A stretch of 64,000 bases of DNA from assembly GCF_003254395.2 (NCBI RefSeq), contig NC_037644.1:7408086-7472085 (forward strand), written 5' to 3'. Positions 32,216-45,660 of this stretch are shown here, in pieces (position 1 is the first letter of the stretch; each line of letters begins with the position of its first letter). The position numbers and the translations under genes were made by a program. Source of the stretch: Apis mellifera. Taxonomy: Eukaryota; Arthropoda; Insecta; Hymenoptera; Apidae. Under the pieces are notes generated by a model. It was not told where the DNA came from and did no database searches. It saw nothing but the letters and a program-made list of their open reading frames with translations.

Positions 32216-34300
32216 ATTTTTGTTCGAATTTCGTTTTTATTCGGCAAAAATAGCAGTTGAATTATAGCGTAAAGCACAAGTTTTTTCAGGTTTTAATCTC
32301 TCGACGACAATTTATATTTATAGCCTTAGTTATTCGATAGAATTATATATATAGTGATTACCAAAAATATTTGAGCAATATGTTTGTTATTTAATTAGAT
32401 ACAAATGTAGTTGGTAGAAATTCCATGTGGAAAAATTTGATTTCGTAAAAGTGAAATGTAGAAATACTTGAATTATTAAATTTGATCAACAAATTTTTTG
32501 AGATATCAGTTAAAAATTATGTATCTTATTTTATTATTATTTATTTGTAATTTTCAGCAATTTTCAAGCATACAGCAAATAATGTTTCTTAAAAATAATT
32601 TTTAATTTCGAAAGAAATTTCGGTTAAAGTTATAAACAAATCAAAGAAAATTATTACTTCATAAGAATTCTTAATTTGTTTATTGTGAATTTAAATGTCA
32701 TTTTATATATTTATTTTGAAATATTAATAAATTTGCAAGACTAAAAAAAAAACATTAAAACTGATAATATATTAAATATTCATTAAAGTTTTTATCGTTT
32801 TTAATTAAAATTTTAAAAAATATGGGAAAGAATAGATTTCTAGATATTTGATAATAAAAATAAAATTTTAAAAATTTTTGCAATATTTCAAAAATTAATT
32901 TTAAATTTTTTATACATTAAATATAAAAAAATAAGAAAAAATCTTTCATTATTAAAAAATAATCATATTCAAATAATAATATTCATTTTTTAATTATATT
33001 ATATTATATAATATATATATATATATATATATATTATTTGTATATATGTTACTTCAATATTAATATAAAAATTCAACGAATTAGTCGAATATAATAAAAT
33101 ATCAAATAAAGTTTAAATTATAATTTTTGTCGAAAGATATAATATAATATGAATTGTATAATAAATAGAATATATAAAAATAAATAAACTTGTTTTATTT
33201 TCAAATCATCCAATATCTTGTATCTACCAAAATTTTTACGACTAATAGATTTTCTTTCCTTTAAGGTTATAAAATATTTTCGTAGTGATACATCGTTTCA
33301 ATAGAAAATCTTTATCGACAGATGATAAAAAAAAAAAAAGAGATAAAATGAGATAAGAAAAAAAACATTTTAAAAAAGCAGAAAATTCACTTTACAATCG
33401 ATTCGTATGTTTTCACGAAACGTTTATATCGCACGTGCTATTATCCAGTAAAGCTTGTCACTAATCAAAGAATCTTATATCATTTTTGCGTTTTCGCGTG
33501 CCGTTACACCATTATGAAATCGATCGATGTACACCGTTAAACATACTACATCTGTCAAATGCAACCGAGTTTACGTATATCGTGGATGTTCGATTGATCA
33601 ATCTAAGGATATTAAGATAAAGATAGAAAATTTATTGAAGGATCAGATAAAATATTATTTAATAATTTAGAATTTAATTCGATATTTTTATATTAAATAA
33701 TTTATATATATTTTTTTAATTAAATATTATATATATAGCAATAATCTATTTGATAAAATATAAAAGATTTATAAAGTAAAAATTAGATTATGATAAATAT
33801 AGTAAGATTTTTCAATCTTTAAATTATCCATACAAACTATTTCCAGAGTTAATTAATTTGTAAAAGTAATGAATTTGAAAAAAAAAAAGTATAGTTTATC
33901 GATCATAATATGACAAATCTTTCGAATATACTTTGAAAAAAGATAAAAAAATATTTGTATTTTAAACCAAGAAATCCTCTCGCATATGAATTATTCATAA
34001 CTTTATTTTATTTGATTGTCGTACAAAAAGAAGATTCCAATATTGATAGATATTTTACAAATATTAAAAAAAATATAAGGAAGCATTAATAACTTAATTA
34101 TCAAAATTTTGCCAGAAAAATATTATCTAAAATTATCTAAGATAAATAAACAGAATAGAGTCACGAAATTAATAACAAATATTTCAAAAAATAATTATAT
34201 ATATATATATGATTTTTTTAATGAAATGTAAATGACAAATTCATTTTTAAAAAATTAATTTCTCTAGATCTAATTAAATTCTAAATGCTAGGACTTAACG
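32216..34300. other. AT-rich gene-free sequence with (TA)n
   Basis: No gene. (AT)n microsatellite at 33011-33033 and smaller ones near 34198. Confidence 0.6.
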
Positions 34301-34660
34301 GAGTAGATATGAAAGAGAGTTGGATGAAGAGGGAAGGGACGCAGAAAGGTCAAATACAAAGATAGAAAGAGAGAACGAAGCATAGTATGCAAAGGGAATA
34401 GGAGATTTGGCATTCTATTCAGATGGTTTCGTGGGCAGGTTGGAGCATACCTCGTTGAATAACTCCTTTGAAAATACCGAACGTAGGTATCGATGGTCGC
34501 TACTGCGTACTGGCACGTGCCTCGAAATCATCCTCTAAATACCATCCTTTTGGAAATGTAGCGTCGTGCCAACCTAGGCCTTATCTGTACGTCGAATATT
34601 CGATGGCACGTAAATGCTTGCAAAGCTGCATCGTTAATGGATTACAGAATGAATGCTTTA
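34301..34660. other. GC-richer non-coding island
   Basis: About 350 bp of mixed composition. A plus-strand frame from a TTG at 34468 runs 118 codons but lacks an ATG, and its second half is AT-driven, so I do not call it a gene. Confidence 0.35.
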
Positions 34661-34738
34661 AATTTTTTATTTTTTTTTATCCAATTCTTCTGCATTTCGT
34701 ATTTTATTCGTTTTACCAATCAAAAAATTTCACAGTAC

Positions 34739-34764
34739 TATCCGATTATTTAAATAATCGGATA
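34739..34764. repeat. Perfect 26-bp palindrome
   Basis: The sequence reads the same on both strands from TATCCGATTATTT through AAATAATCGGATA with no spacer. It could form a cruciform or be a dimeric binding site. Confidence 0.85.
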
Positions 34765-36770
34765 ATTTTAATTGGTATCGAGGAATTGATATTTTGCATT
34801 TGGAAACGTTTTATTTATAATTAAAGATCTTTAGGATAAAAATTGTACAATTATGTTTAATTCATTGCACTCGAGAATCGATTATCCGCCAATTGATTTT
34901 ATACAGGGATTTTTCATAAAGTTAATCATTTTCCAAAAATTATATAAGATTATTTTTGCAATTTAATAATACTTATAATTTTTTATATTTTATAAAATTG
35001 CAATGTTTTATTTATATAAAAATGTTTTGCAAAATTTATATCGATATTCTAATAAAATAAGATAAAATAATAATATGTTAGTAATAATGTGAAATTTACT
35101 TTCAAATTTACTTGCATAGTTTCTAAAATTTTAATTATTGTAGTATATACTAAAAAAAAAAAAACTTAAAATAAATTAATATAGTATAATATATAATTAG
35201 TTAATATGAATAAAAAATAAGAGATTTTATCAATTTATTAACATTTACATTTTATAATGTAATTTATAATTTTATAATGTATTACATTTAATATTGTATA
35301 GCATTTCTTAAATTCTCTAGATGGAATTTTTTATCAATTTCTTTTGTTTTCTTTTTTTTTCTTTAGGCTTATAATATTGGAAATATATAATTATAATGTT
35401 TATAATATTTTAATTGAAAATTAAATTGCAATTTATTATTGATTTATTATTGTTTAATAAGTATTCAAGAAACGATATTTTAGAATATTTATTTATTACA
35501 ATCTAGATATGATTATTTTTTTACTGCATATTCTTTAATATATAATAATTCTTTAATATTCTTTAATATATATATATATTAAAGAGATATATATATATAT
35601 ATATATATAATATTCTTTAATATATAAAAATTCACAAAGAATATTTCAAAATCTCAAAAAGAAGTTTTTTGCATCAACTCAATATTTTAAGATAATATTA
35701 ATATTTTTATCAAAATTAATATATATTTTCAATACAAATGGATATTTCAAATATAAAAGATTAATTTTAATCATTAATTCTTAAAATATAAAATATTTTG
35801 ATATTACACTATAACACAGAGTTTATAGAGCGACAATTCATAAAAATGAATAAAGTGATTTTTTTTAAAAAAATCTATTGAATTTGTTAGAGCACAATAT
35901 GATGTTGTTCTAAATTATCCGCTGGCAACTTAACTTCTTTATAGAATTCATCTTTCTCTAAATCATGATAACAAAAACTAGCGAAACAATTGAAATTAAA
36001 CTTTTTCTCGTTAGAGAATAGTATTTTTTTTCATTCCGTGGTCCAAGATTGTGGTGATCCTGGCGAATTTCATTCTCTGACAGATGTGTTTTGCAGTTAC
36101 CGCAACTTTTGTTTTTCAAGCTTGATATTTAACAGTTGAGTTGGTTTTTAGAAGATGTCGGATCTAACGAATTGTTGTTGGTTGTAATCCCGACTTTTGT
36201 AGCTATAAAACAAGTAGAAGATCCTTTTTGCTCCAGAAAACATAGCACTACTTCAAATTATTTTAATATTTTTAATAAAATTCTTAATAGAAATGAAATT
36301 TTTTGAAATTTATTTTGAAGTTTTTCTACAAGAAAAATTCATTTATCTTTGATTTTCAATGTATAATTAGCTCATGGTTTTTCATCATTTATTTCAATTA
36401 GTTATAAATGAAACATAACAATGCATGTGCAATAAAAATATGAACTCCATTTATATGATGTCTAGCTGAATATTTATTAATTAATGCTGAACATCATTTC
36501 ATTTAATTATATTAATATTGTATTATTAATAGTAAATTAATATAATATAAATTTTTATAATATAATAATTATATATATAAAATATTGTTGAAATTAAAAT
36601 TATTTATATGAATGTTATTGCTATTAAATAAATAAAAAATCAGAAGAAGAGGAGAATCGTGTTATATGAACAATTTAGTTATATGAACATACTTATCCCT
36701 CGAAATATGCATATAAAGTTAGTTTTACTGTATAAAATTTTAATTATCTGAAAGTAAATACTGAAATAAT

Positions 36771-36805
36771 TTTGAAACTGTTAATTATATGAAAACAGTT
36801 TCAAA
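36771..36805. repeat. Inverted repeat, 12-bp arms
   Basis: TTTGAAACTGTT at 36771-36782 and its exact reverse complement at 36794-36805, separated by 11 bases. Confidence 0.75.
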
Positions 36806-37274
36806 CAAAAATTGAATGATTTCAAGGAATCATAATTTAACATTTTTTTATTTCAAATTTCCAATATTTATTTTAATTTATTTCAAATTCTTCTCTAGTG
36901 ATATCTACAGGATATTACGATTATTTTAATTCGAGTTAATGTTTTCGACAGCAATCAATTTGAAAAAGTGATAGATAGATTTTTCAATTGAAACAGTTAT
37001 TCGTAAATTTAATATTTTGACAATAAACAATTGAAGCGAGTTATTTTGACAATTATATGATATAAAATAATCCAACATTTGGACGTTGATAATGACGTTA
37101 ATTGTCCAATTGTTCGAAAATTAACACGTTTATTCATTCTCGTTGTATCAATTTGTTTAATATTAATTTCAATCAATATCAATTATTGATATTAATCGAA
37201 AATTGATTATTAATTATTCATCTTTACTTAGTAATTCATATTAACAATTCCAAAAAAAGAAAAAATTTATATAG

Positions 37275-37298
37275 TAGCTTAATATTAATATTAAGCTA
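37275..37298. repeat. Perfect 24-bp palindrome
   Basis: TAGCTTAATATT followed directly by AATATTAAGCTA. No spacer. AT-rich, but the GC-containing ends match as well. Confidence 0.8.
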
Positions 37299-37871
37299 TG
37301 CAAAAGTTATTTGATTATTGTTATTATTCAATTTTAATCAATCATTTCGTAAATTAAATGCTTATAAAAAATTATTGATATTTTGATATAAAAATTAGAA
37401 ATTTTAAAAAAAATGGAGTTTGATCTTTGAATTCATTTAGCTTCATTTAATTAAAAACCATTTTTCATACATAATTTTTTTAATCCCTCAAATATTATAA
37501 TTGAAAACAGTACATCACTTAAAACGTATTTTATAATAATATGAATTTTTCATTGCTATTATTACTTTATTATTAATATTTATTTTATTTAATTTTATTA
37601 TTATTATATTTAAATATTATTATATTAACCTCTTCATTGTATTACATATACATTGAATGAAATAATACAAGAATTTTTATGCATACATATATCCTTGATG
37701 TCTTATGATGGCATAATGGTTTAATATATTTACTACTATACATCACACATGCATATACATGCATATTCAGATTTTATTTGCTTATTAATTTTCACGAAAT
37801 TTTTTCAACAAAAAAAATTATATATATTATAAAAAATTATTAATTTCTACTTTTTTCATATCATGTAATTT

Positions 37872-37890
37872 TGTGTGTGTGTGTGTGTGT
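37872..37890. repeat. (TG)n microsatellite
   Basis: Uninterrupted TG dinucleotides, followed by an imperfect GCGTGTATGCGTGT tail. Confidence 0.9.
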
Positions 37891-38390
37891 GCGTGTATGC
37901 GTGTAAAATGTGATAAGACAAATTTTGAAAACATTTTTATTTCTTTAAAAATCAAAACAGTATCAAAAATAAACTTTAATATCTATCGATTTGATTCAAA
38001 ATTGCAATTTTTGTTATTCAATATATTGTATTGAAGAAATATATGAATATAATTTTCATATTTTTACAAAATATATATCTTGAAAATCTTAGAATACCAA
38101 GAAAGAGTAAATTTTTACAGGATGGATAATATAATTGTGTATAAAATCTATGAATAACAATATTTAAACTTCGATATTTATTTTAATATTGTTTCCTTGT
38201 ATTGATCATTCTCAAGACGATATAATCTTCAAACGTTTGTTTACAAAACGTATAATTTGAACATGTGAATTTAAAATGAATTCAAATTACAGCCTTTAAC
38301 AAAAAACAGAACTATTGTGATTAAAATGGTAATGGATACAAATTTATTTAAATCGATTCAAATTTATTTTTTTCTTCTCTCCCAAAACCG

Positions 38391-38890
38391 TCATGGGACA
38401 AACGCAAATTTCCTTTTTTCCAGGAATCCGATTGTAAAAACTCGCTTAGAACAACGATAACTCGTTCTCATGCAAGAACACAGTGGACAATGCAATCGGC
38501 ATAACAGAATAGAGTTGCATTATTTTTTCTTTTTTTCCTCCTCAAGACGAAGAAACATTTTACAAGAAATCGTTGGTATCAGTCGAAAATCGTGCATCTC
38601 CTAGTAAAATGTTGGTAAGAATCTTCGATTTCCGGGCAAATTGTAAGCCGTAAAAGCGACGCGAGCGCCCAAGCATGCCAACCTGTGAGGTCGTAGAGGG
38701 CGCGCATATGCAAACACAAGATGTACGTGCTCGGATTTGCGTATACGGTGCGTTTGTTTGCCTTACAACCTTGGCATTGGCGAATACACCAAAGGGGAAT
38801 AAGCAAAGTTGAAAGTAAAATATTCTAACCTTCGGCTTGTTATGTATAATGTGTTGCAATTCTTTCTTGTGAGGAGAAAGGAAGAAAGTT
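38391..38890. other. GC/CpG-richer non-coding island
   Basis: An island with a CpG-rich core at 38640-38790 and an octamer-like ATATGCAAAC at about 38704. Minus-strand frames of 75 and 99 codons (38560-38859) show no domain pattern. It may be a regulatory element. Confidence 0.4.
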
Positions 38891-41800
38891 TAAAGACTAA
38901 CGTTATTTTTAGATATATTCGTTTGTGTATAAATTACCATTCATTGGAAAAGCAAGTAAAGAAGGGAAGAATATTGTAGCATTACTGTTTGAATAGGTAC
39001 CAGTGAAATTTTTTGGTAGAATGGTAGAAAACATTTTATGGACTGTAAATTAATGTTTTATGTTCGAAAGACGATTGTTGATTGGTTTCATACAAGATTC
39101 GAATTAAGATTCAGAGGCAAAATTATTGCAATGCAATAAATCGTCGATAGATAAATCCTTTATATAACGATTGTTTTGAATAATTTGATTGAAGGAAAAA
39201 ATTTGTGGATATGTTAATTAGATAGAAGTAGAAATTAAATAATTAGCGATGAAAGAAGAATGCATCTCATAAGAAAAGAATAAATTAATTTAAATAATAA
39301 TAAATATATTTTTTTAACAGTTAATTATTTTGACATTTAGATATTTTTCAGAAATTTGACTATTTTTTGCATTTTCATAAATTTTAGCACTGATATATAT
39401 AATTCTTTATATTCTAAAAAATTTTTTTCTAATTTTTTCACATTTATAAAATCTATATCTAGAATTTTAATAAAATTAAAATAATATTTATTATTACTGA
39501 ATTTATTTGTATATTAATTTCAAAAGATTTTGTCATTCTTATAACAAATATCATAAAATTCTGCAAGTGCAAAAGGATTAATATTGCAAATATTTCAATT
39601 TTAACGATTATACAATTCTTAGTCATTTAATTAAAATCACTTACAATAGTTTCACTTTTTTGAAATCTAAAGTGAACTAATAGTTTTTACAAAATTTCTA
39701 TTTTTCAAAAAGAATAATATTAAGAAAGAGAAATCTAATCTTAGAAAAATAAAATATATTTATTTATAATTTGTAATTATTATATATCATTATTGTCTCT
39801 TTTTATCAAATTATTTACCTTTGTACACTCAATACAATCTTCAGGAATAATTAAATAATTTACACATCATGTAAAGCATAAAATTTCAATAGAGATTAAC
39901 CATTATTATTCAATGACTAAAAAGTTACATAACAGGCATTTGTGTCATTTATTCATTTAATTTTGTCTGCAACTGTATTTTAGTTGTCTATCCATTGTGG
40001 TAAGACATCGCATGCACTATGTCAAGCGAAATCAAAAGCAACCCCTTTAAACACGCACGACGTGATTTCAATGCAAAGGAGAAAACCGCTGACAGGATCA
40101 AAGACAGGAACAGTCATTCTTAAATAAAACGTCTTGAATTGTAAAATATTTCAATAGAAATAGCCAAATACTTTCTTATTTTTAGCTGAATAAAAAGTTT
40201 TTATATTTATTTGCACATAAGTAATATAATATTTAAATAATTTAGATTAATAAATATTTATGTTTTATACATGTTTCAAACTTTATATCATAGTTAAATA
40301 TATACATACAGAATATTTGAATATTTAGAAGCAATTATCATCAAAAATATACATTATTCCAAAATATATTATAAGTAGAATTTACTTTGTTTCTAGAGGG
40401 ATATGATGCGCTACATACAATTTAAAAGTACTTGAACATTATTTTACAGGGAAATTCAACTAATTCGAAAATTTTGATTTCAATGAAAGTTTATATGTAT
40501 GTAGAATATATTACACAGAGCAATTTCTCTATTTCAGAGAGTAAAATTAATCCTCAAAATTTTAACATGCTGTTAAGTTTTAAATATAATTGCCTAAAAT
40601 TTTTTTTTGCAACTAAATTTTGAACATTTTAACTTAAAATTTTCTATCTGATTATAAAATTATATTTAAAAAAAAAAAAAGATGCAAAAATATTTTGATT
40701 TCAGTTCTTTAAAATTGTTAGTAAATAAACATTGCTCTATATACAACCCATTATGTTCCACGCAATCATAAAGTTTCATTAAAATTAAAAATATATATAA
40801 AAAATTTCAATAAAAAATAAAAAAAAATTGAATACATTCGTGAACAACTATAAATAATTCTTTCTTACGTAAAAATATAAAAGAGATATGAAAATCAAAT
40901 TTGTATTTTTATACAAAAATCATGTAAATATTATTCAAAAATCAAAATTTTCATTTTTGTTTAAAAACTTTTACCATAAGAGTCAAGAGTTATTTTGCAA
41001 TTTCAAAAAGTACATTTGCAAGGAAACGCATGTTTACAGTATTTGAATAAATAAAAAAAAACTTTACTTTATAAAAATAAATTTAATGCACGAATGTTGT
41101 AATTCAACGAAAGTTTAAGATTAACGATAAAAGTAATTAATGCCAAGTAAGATGACATTGCCTTGATAAAGCTTTCTAAAGCTCGTATCAGAGATTTAAT
41201 CCTTAGCTTAAAGAGTAATAGGTGAACTTTTTCTCGGCGATTAATAATTATGTTGTTGTTCGTGTACATTCGCAAAGTTTTTTTTAAATGGTTACAACTT
41301 TGTTAAAAAAAATCTTTTGTTATAAATAAAAGTTTTATTCATTTTGAAGATAAAGAATCATACTTTTTGATACTATATATAGAAATTGTGAAACTTGTTG
41401 TATGCAAATTTATCTTAATTAATTAAAATATCATATTTTATTTTTCAAAAATATAATGAAATATTTTAAGTTCTATACATTCTTTAATATTTGTGAAGTT
41501 AAAAAATCCTATGTACTTTTTCAAGAATTTAAAATCAGAATTTAATTTTTCTAATTAAAACATATAAAATGATAAAAATTTCATTTTCTATTTAAATATA
41601 TTTCGAAATATTAAATACAAATAATTTTGCAAGAAAAATATGAACAAAAAATTTGTAAAATTTGACAATTCCATCTAAAAAAAAATTGACTTTTTATTTA
41701 GCGGCTTAAATATAAAATACAACAAAAGAATAAGAAATTTAATAATTTTAAATTAATGTTTAAACTGTAATTTGTTTCTTTTGTTCACAAAAATTTATCT

Positions 41801-42000
41801 ATATATTATAAAATTTGAATAAAATCATAGAATATTAAAATTTCACAATTATTCAATACTCATTACAAATTATGCAACAATTTCCACTTAAATATATCTT
41901 ACATTCAATTTTAACGTATTTTACGTAATATTTATTTTTTACTCACAATTATTTAATTATAAAAACTGAAACTGATTTGTTGAGCAAGCAGTGAAAGCAG
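38891..42000. other. AT-rich gene desert
   Basis: No gene found. A small mixed-composition patch at 39960-40110 contains a CCATTGTGG Sox-like motif; otherwise nothing. Confidence 0.55.
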
Positions 42001-42720
42001 ATAAATCTCAGGATAAATCGATCAAGCAAAGACCACACAAGTGAACCGAAAAGAAATAAAATAAAAAAATTTCGCGGAATCATCGTGTCTCGTTATCGAT
42101 CTGAAAAATGCGGAGAAGAACGTGCAAGTCACAAGAAAACACACAACTCGAATACAAGGGGATACAGCCTTTAATAAGTGTACTTGTGTAACGGTGTGCG
42201 CCAATAAATGAGGTTCATCCATGCATCGGCGAATGAAGCGAATACTGGACAAAGAAAATTCGTGATGCGTGAAATTCATGATGCACGACGGTGTATAGAG
42301 AGAGAGAGAGAGAGAAAGAGAGAAAGACAGATATTTTGAGAAAATCTATTGGAAATGATATATGTACGCGTGATCCGTGATGCATGACATTCATGATGTA
42401 TGAATTGAAAAAGATACATCGAGGTAACATTTCGATTTGCTTTATGATAATGACATGCAAAAAACATTGTCTTGCAAAGTACGTGTCAAAACGTGTGAAG
42501 AGCTACCGTATGGCCTTTTGTTTCACGGATATCAAAGGACGTTTTTATCCGTTCAATCTGCAAACTTGGAAAATTAATGTTTCATGGTGGATCGAGACAC
42601 GTTCAAGATCAAAATCTGTATTACTTTGCATTTCATTGTTTTCCTCGTGCTTATTACGTTTTAAGCTATTATGTTTTCACGGATATCGAAACTGTGAATG
42701 TTTGATCGATAGATATAGCT
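42001..42720. other. Mixed-composition island with duplicated segment and (GA)n
   Basis: Less AT-rich than its flanks. A (GA)n tract (42296-42315) lies between two imperfect copies of a segment of about 25 bp. Frames on both strands here (up to 112 codons) have no protein-like pattern. Confidence 0.4.
42261..42407 (+). repeat. Imperfect direct repeat around a (GA)n tract
   Basis: CGTGATGCGTGAAATTCATG at 42261-42280 recurs as CGTGATGCATGACATTCATG at about 42376-42395, each followed by ATG. The second copy is also preceded by a related CGTGATC. The microsatellite sits between the copies. Confidence 0.6.
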
Positions 42721-43430
42721 GAATTAATATTAAAAACGGAAAATATCGAAAGGATTTCAAACAGGTTTTCAAATAATTTTTGTATAATTCGATCAATTCT
42801 GTTCTATCGACGTGAATAATAATTTGATACAAATTAGATGCATGAAAATAAAAATTAGAGGAGAAAAGTAAATATAGTAAATATAGTTTATATGATTGAA
42901 TAAATACTTACTTATTGTGTATATATAATGGATATTATATTATTTTATTGAAACAAATTATACTCACAAGATGTTAATATTTTCATGGAAAATTTTTGAT
43001 GAAGTGAAAGTGAGACCTTCATATCATCTATCTCATTCTATTTTCGTTTCACTTCTCACTAAAGTAATTGACATTTTCGTATACACATTTTTATATTTGC
43101 TTCGAATTATAGAATCCAAAGATATTCCACGATATACAATAACATCCTGTATATGTATATATTTTATTTATATAATTAAATGTTATAAATCATATTCTAA
43201 ATAAAATTTCTGATTATGACATAATATCGAAATAAATGGAAAAATTTTGAATAAATTTATCTATAGAAAGAATAGATATCATCATCTTGTAAAAGATCTT
43301 TTTTTTTTTTGAAATTCAATTTTTTCAAATAAATAGCAATTTATTAAAAAAATATTATATTTACGTAGAATAAAAATTAATATTTTGCAAGCACTACGTA
43401 TGACACATATTTTAAATAACACGACGCATT
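42721..43430. other. AT-rich gene-free sequence
   Basis: No gene. A patch at 43000-43065 has loosely inverted GTGAAAGTGAG and TTCACTTCTCAC elements. Confidence 0.5.
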
Positions 43431-44350
43431 CTTCGTATTAATTTTCTCGAATATATAAACCTGTTTTAATGGCATAAAAATTCGCAGCCTATAACTTATA
43501 GACCGTATAGGCGTAACAAAAGACTTTTACGTGCAATTTAATAATCGTAATGCGTTTTAATATCCTATTTGACCATCTTTACTTTTACATAATAAATTAC
43601 AAACTCGCAAAGCAACGTTTAATCATTCCTACGCGCTTAATTTAGATAAATTGCATAGTTGCGTAATTCTCTTTTTTTTCACGTTGAATTTTCCCTTCTT
43701 GAATACATTTACATCTATATATACACGCCATAATGTAAATACAATTTATATTAATAGATCGCGAATTTCTATTGTCACACTTTTTTTACGATAAATTATT
43801 TTCCATCGCGGTTTCATTACATTCATCGCCCGCGTTGAACCATCACTGTTTAAAATTAATTGAAGCAGCATCGAGTTTTCAGAGCTTAATGCAACTTTCA
43901 AGCAAAACGGTTTCCACGTTATCTCGTTTACCAATATTCCCCATTACGCGTGTCTGATAATTCGTAATACTACCAACAAATATCTCGCGCGAAATGGTTG
44001 GAATATTTAAATGACAGGCTTATAAATGTGTATCCCCACGTGTAGCACCCACTTGCTACATTGGAACAGCATACCTTAGAGAATTACGAGGCGTTTCGAA
44101 ACCTTTGATCCGTACGAGTATGTGAAAACATGTACCGGGCGAATGATCGAGTGACGAAATTTCGAGAATTCGAAACGACTCTGTCGCTGCAACTTTGTTG
44201 CGTGTAAAAACTACGCGATGAATGAAATTGAATTTTTCACCGTCCTTTCACAGGAATTTTCACGGAGGGAACGAAGACCAAAGATTTTCAATGAACGATT
44301 GCAATAAATGTAAAAATGTGAACGAAGAATCGAAACCTTTTGGAAGATTC
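43431..44350. other. Moderately GC-rich non-coding region
   Basis: Patchy mixed composition, most GC-rich at 43980-44340. Short frames on both strands show nothing domain-like. No gene called. Confidence 0.35.
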
Positions 44351-45060
44351 GAAATTCTCGAGAAATTTGAAATGTTTAATTTTTTTTCCGAGAGATATTT
44401 CATTATTAAATTAAAAACTTAAATATAATGATTTTGTTAAGAATTAAATTTCAAAAAAAAAAAATTATGATTGTTAGAATTTTACAAACTCATATATATA
44501 ATAGTAAGATTTAATTGTTTATTAATAATTTTAATATCGAGTTGTTCCCTCTAAGAGGATACAAAAAGATTACTTGTAGTTGTGGATAAAGTTATGTAAG
44601 CGCAAAATTTAAAATTTTCCATTCATATAAATAAATAAAGGAATGGAAAATATGTGAATATACGTAAATCTTCTTTGTAATAAGAAGCATTTGTTGTAAT
44701 TGATTAGAAAAATCTTAAAATCTTGGTAAAATGAATCTTAAACGCAAATATAATTGTATTATTATTAAAAAAATAAGAATAAATCCATTGTTAAAATATT
44801 CTCTTAAATTATTTATCTAAATTATTTTTTCGAATTGCGAAAAGATTTCAAATATTTCACGCTTATACAAAATTCAATTTTTTCGTATCTATCGCTTATA
44901 CAATAAATTTAGAATTTAAATATAAATTCAATTAGATTATTAGTTAAATAAAAATTAATATCCTCAATGATTTTTCTATATTTCAAAACTAAGATCTCTA
45001 TTGTCCAAGCGTTATCACATATCAATCTTCGCTAATTCACAAGCAAAGCCAAAGAAAGAT
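44351..45060. other. AT-rich gene-free sequence
   Basis: No coding or RNA feature seen. Confidence 0.5.
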
Positions 45061-45660
45061 ATTTAAAGAAACAAAATTGATGAAAGTGAATATCAGATAT
45101 AAGCAAAATTCGTTTGAAGGTAAAAAGTGAAGGAAGTTAATAAGAATCAAGTGTAGTGGTCATAAGATAAGAGACAGGAGTGACATTTCTCGATTTTAGG
45201 CGAGGAAAAAGCGAGGATCGCGTTGCGCCGCTTGCTTCGTCGTCCGTGAAATCGAGTATTCCGAATTTTCCAGACGAAGTCAACTATCTACGACATCTAT
45301 GCTGCGACACAGGACATTACGTGCAGGTGCTTTCTCGAGTAGCTGACTAAGCTTACTTCGTAACGTAACGGCCAATGGCCATTCGTTCTCGATTCTATCG
45401 AGCTTACGCGAACGATCCTCTCGGTGTCAAGTGGTCATCTAGCGAGAGTTAGGTGTTTTAAAAGAGGATAAACTTGAGTGCCGAACGGAGAGCAAGTAGC
45501 TAAGTGTCCGTGATCGATGATGCGATCGTTTCGTACGATCCTCATTGTGCTCGTTAAATACGTCGTAATTTGAAAGTTCGATTGAAATGGTCGGAGAAGA
45601 TGAATCCAAATGTGTGCTTAAATACGTTTGTATGATAGGACTACTATTTACTTAAAGCTT
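45061..45660. other. CpG-rich island, candidate promoter or 5' exon
   Basis: The stretch 45170-45600 is among the more CpG-rich ones in the right half. It has no long open frame, which fits a 5' untranslated exon or promoter rather than coding sequence. On the minus strand GTAAGC 5' splice-site cores occur near 45354 and 45406; neither is preceded by the preferred AG. Direction and role are undetermined. Confidence 0.35.

Larger units (their letters stand above)
34661..38390. other. AT-rich gene desert
   Basis: No gene. It contains several palindromes, an AT-repeat cluster at 35520-35630 and a (TG)n microsatellite at 37872-37890. A less AT-rich patch at 36020-36240 carries broken minus-strand reading frames that I cannot assign. 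Confidence 0.55.

Noticed and set aside
33011..33033. (TA)n tracts (also 35570-35612 and 56947-56962) as possible origins or elements
   Set aside because: Simple microsatellites are expected in DNA of this composition.
34468..34824. A 118-codon plus-strand frame
   Set aside because: It opens with TTG, not ATG, and the second half is AT-driven hydrophobic sequence.
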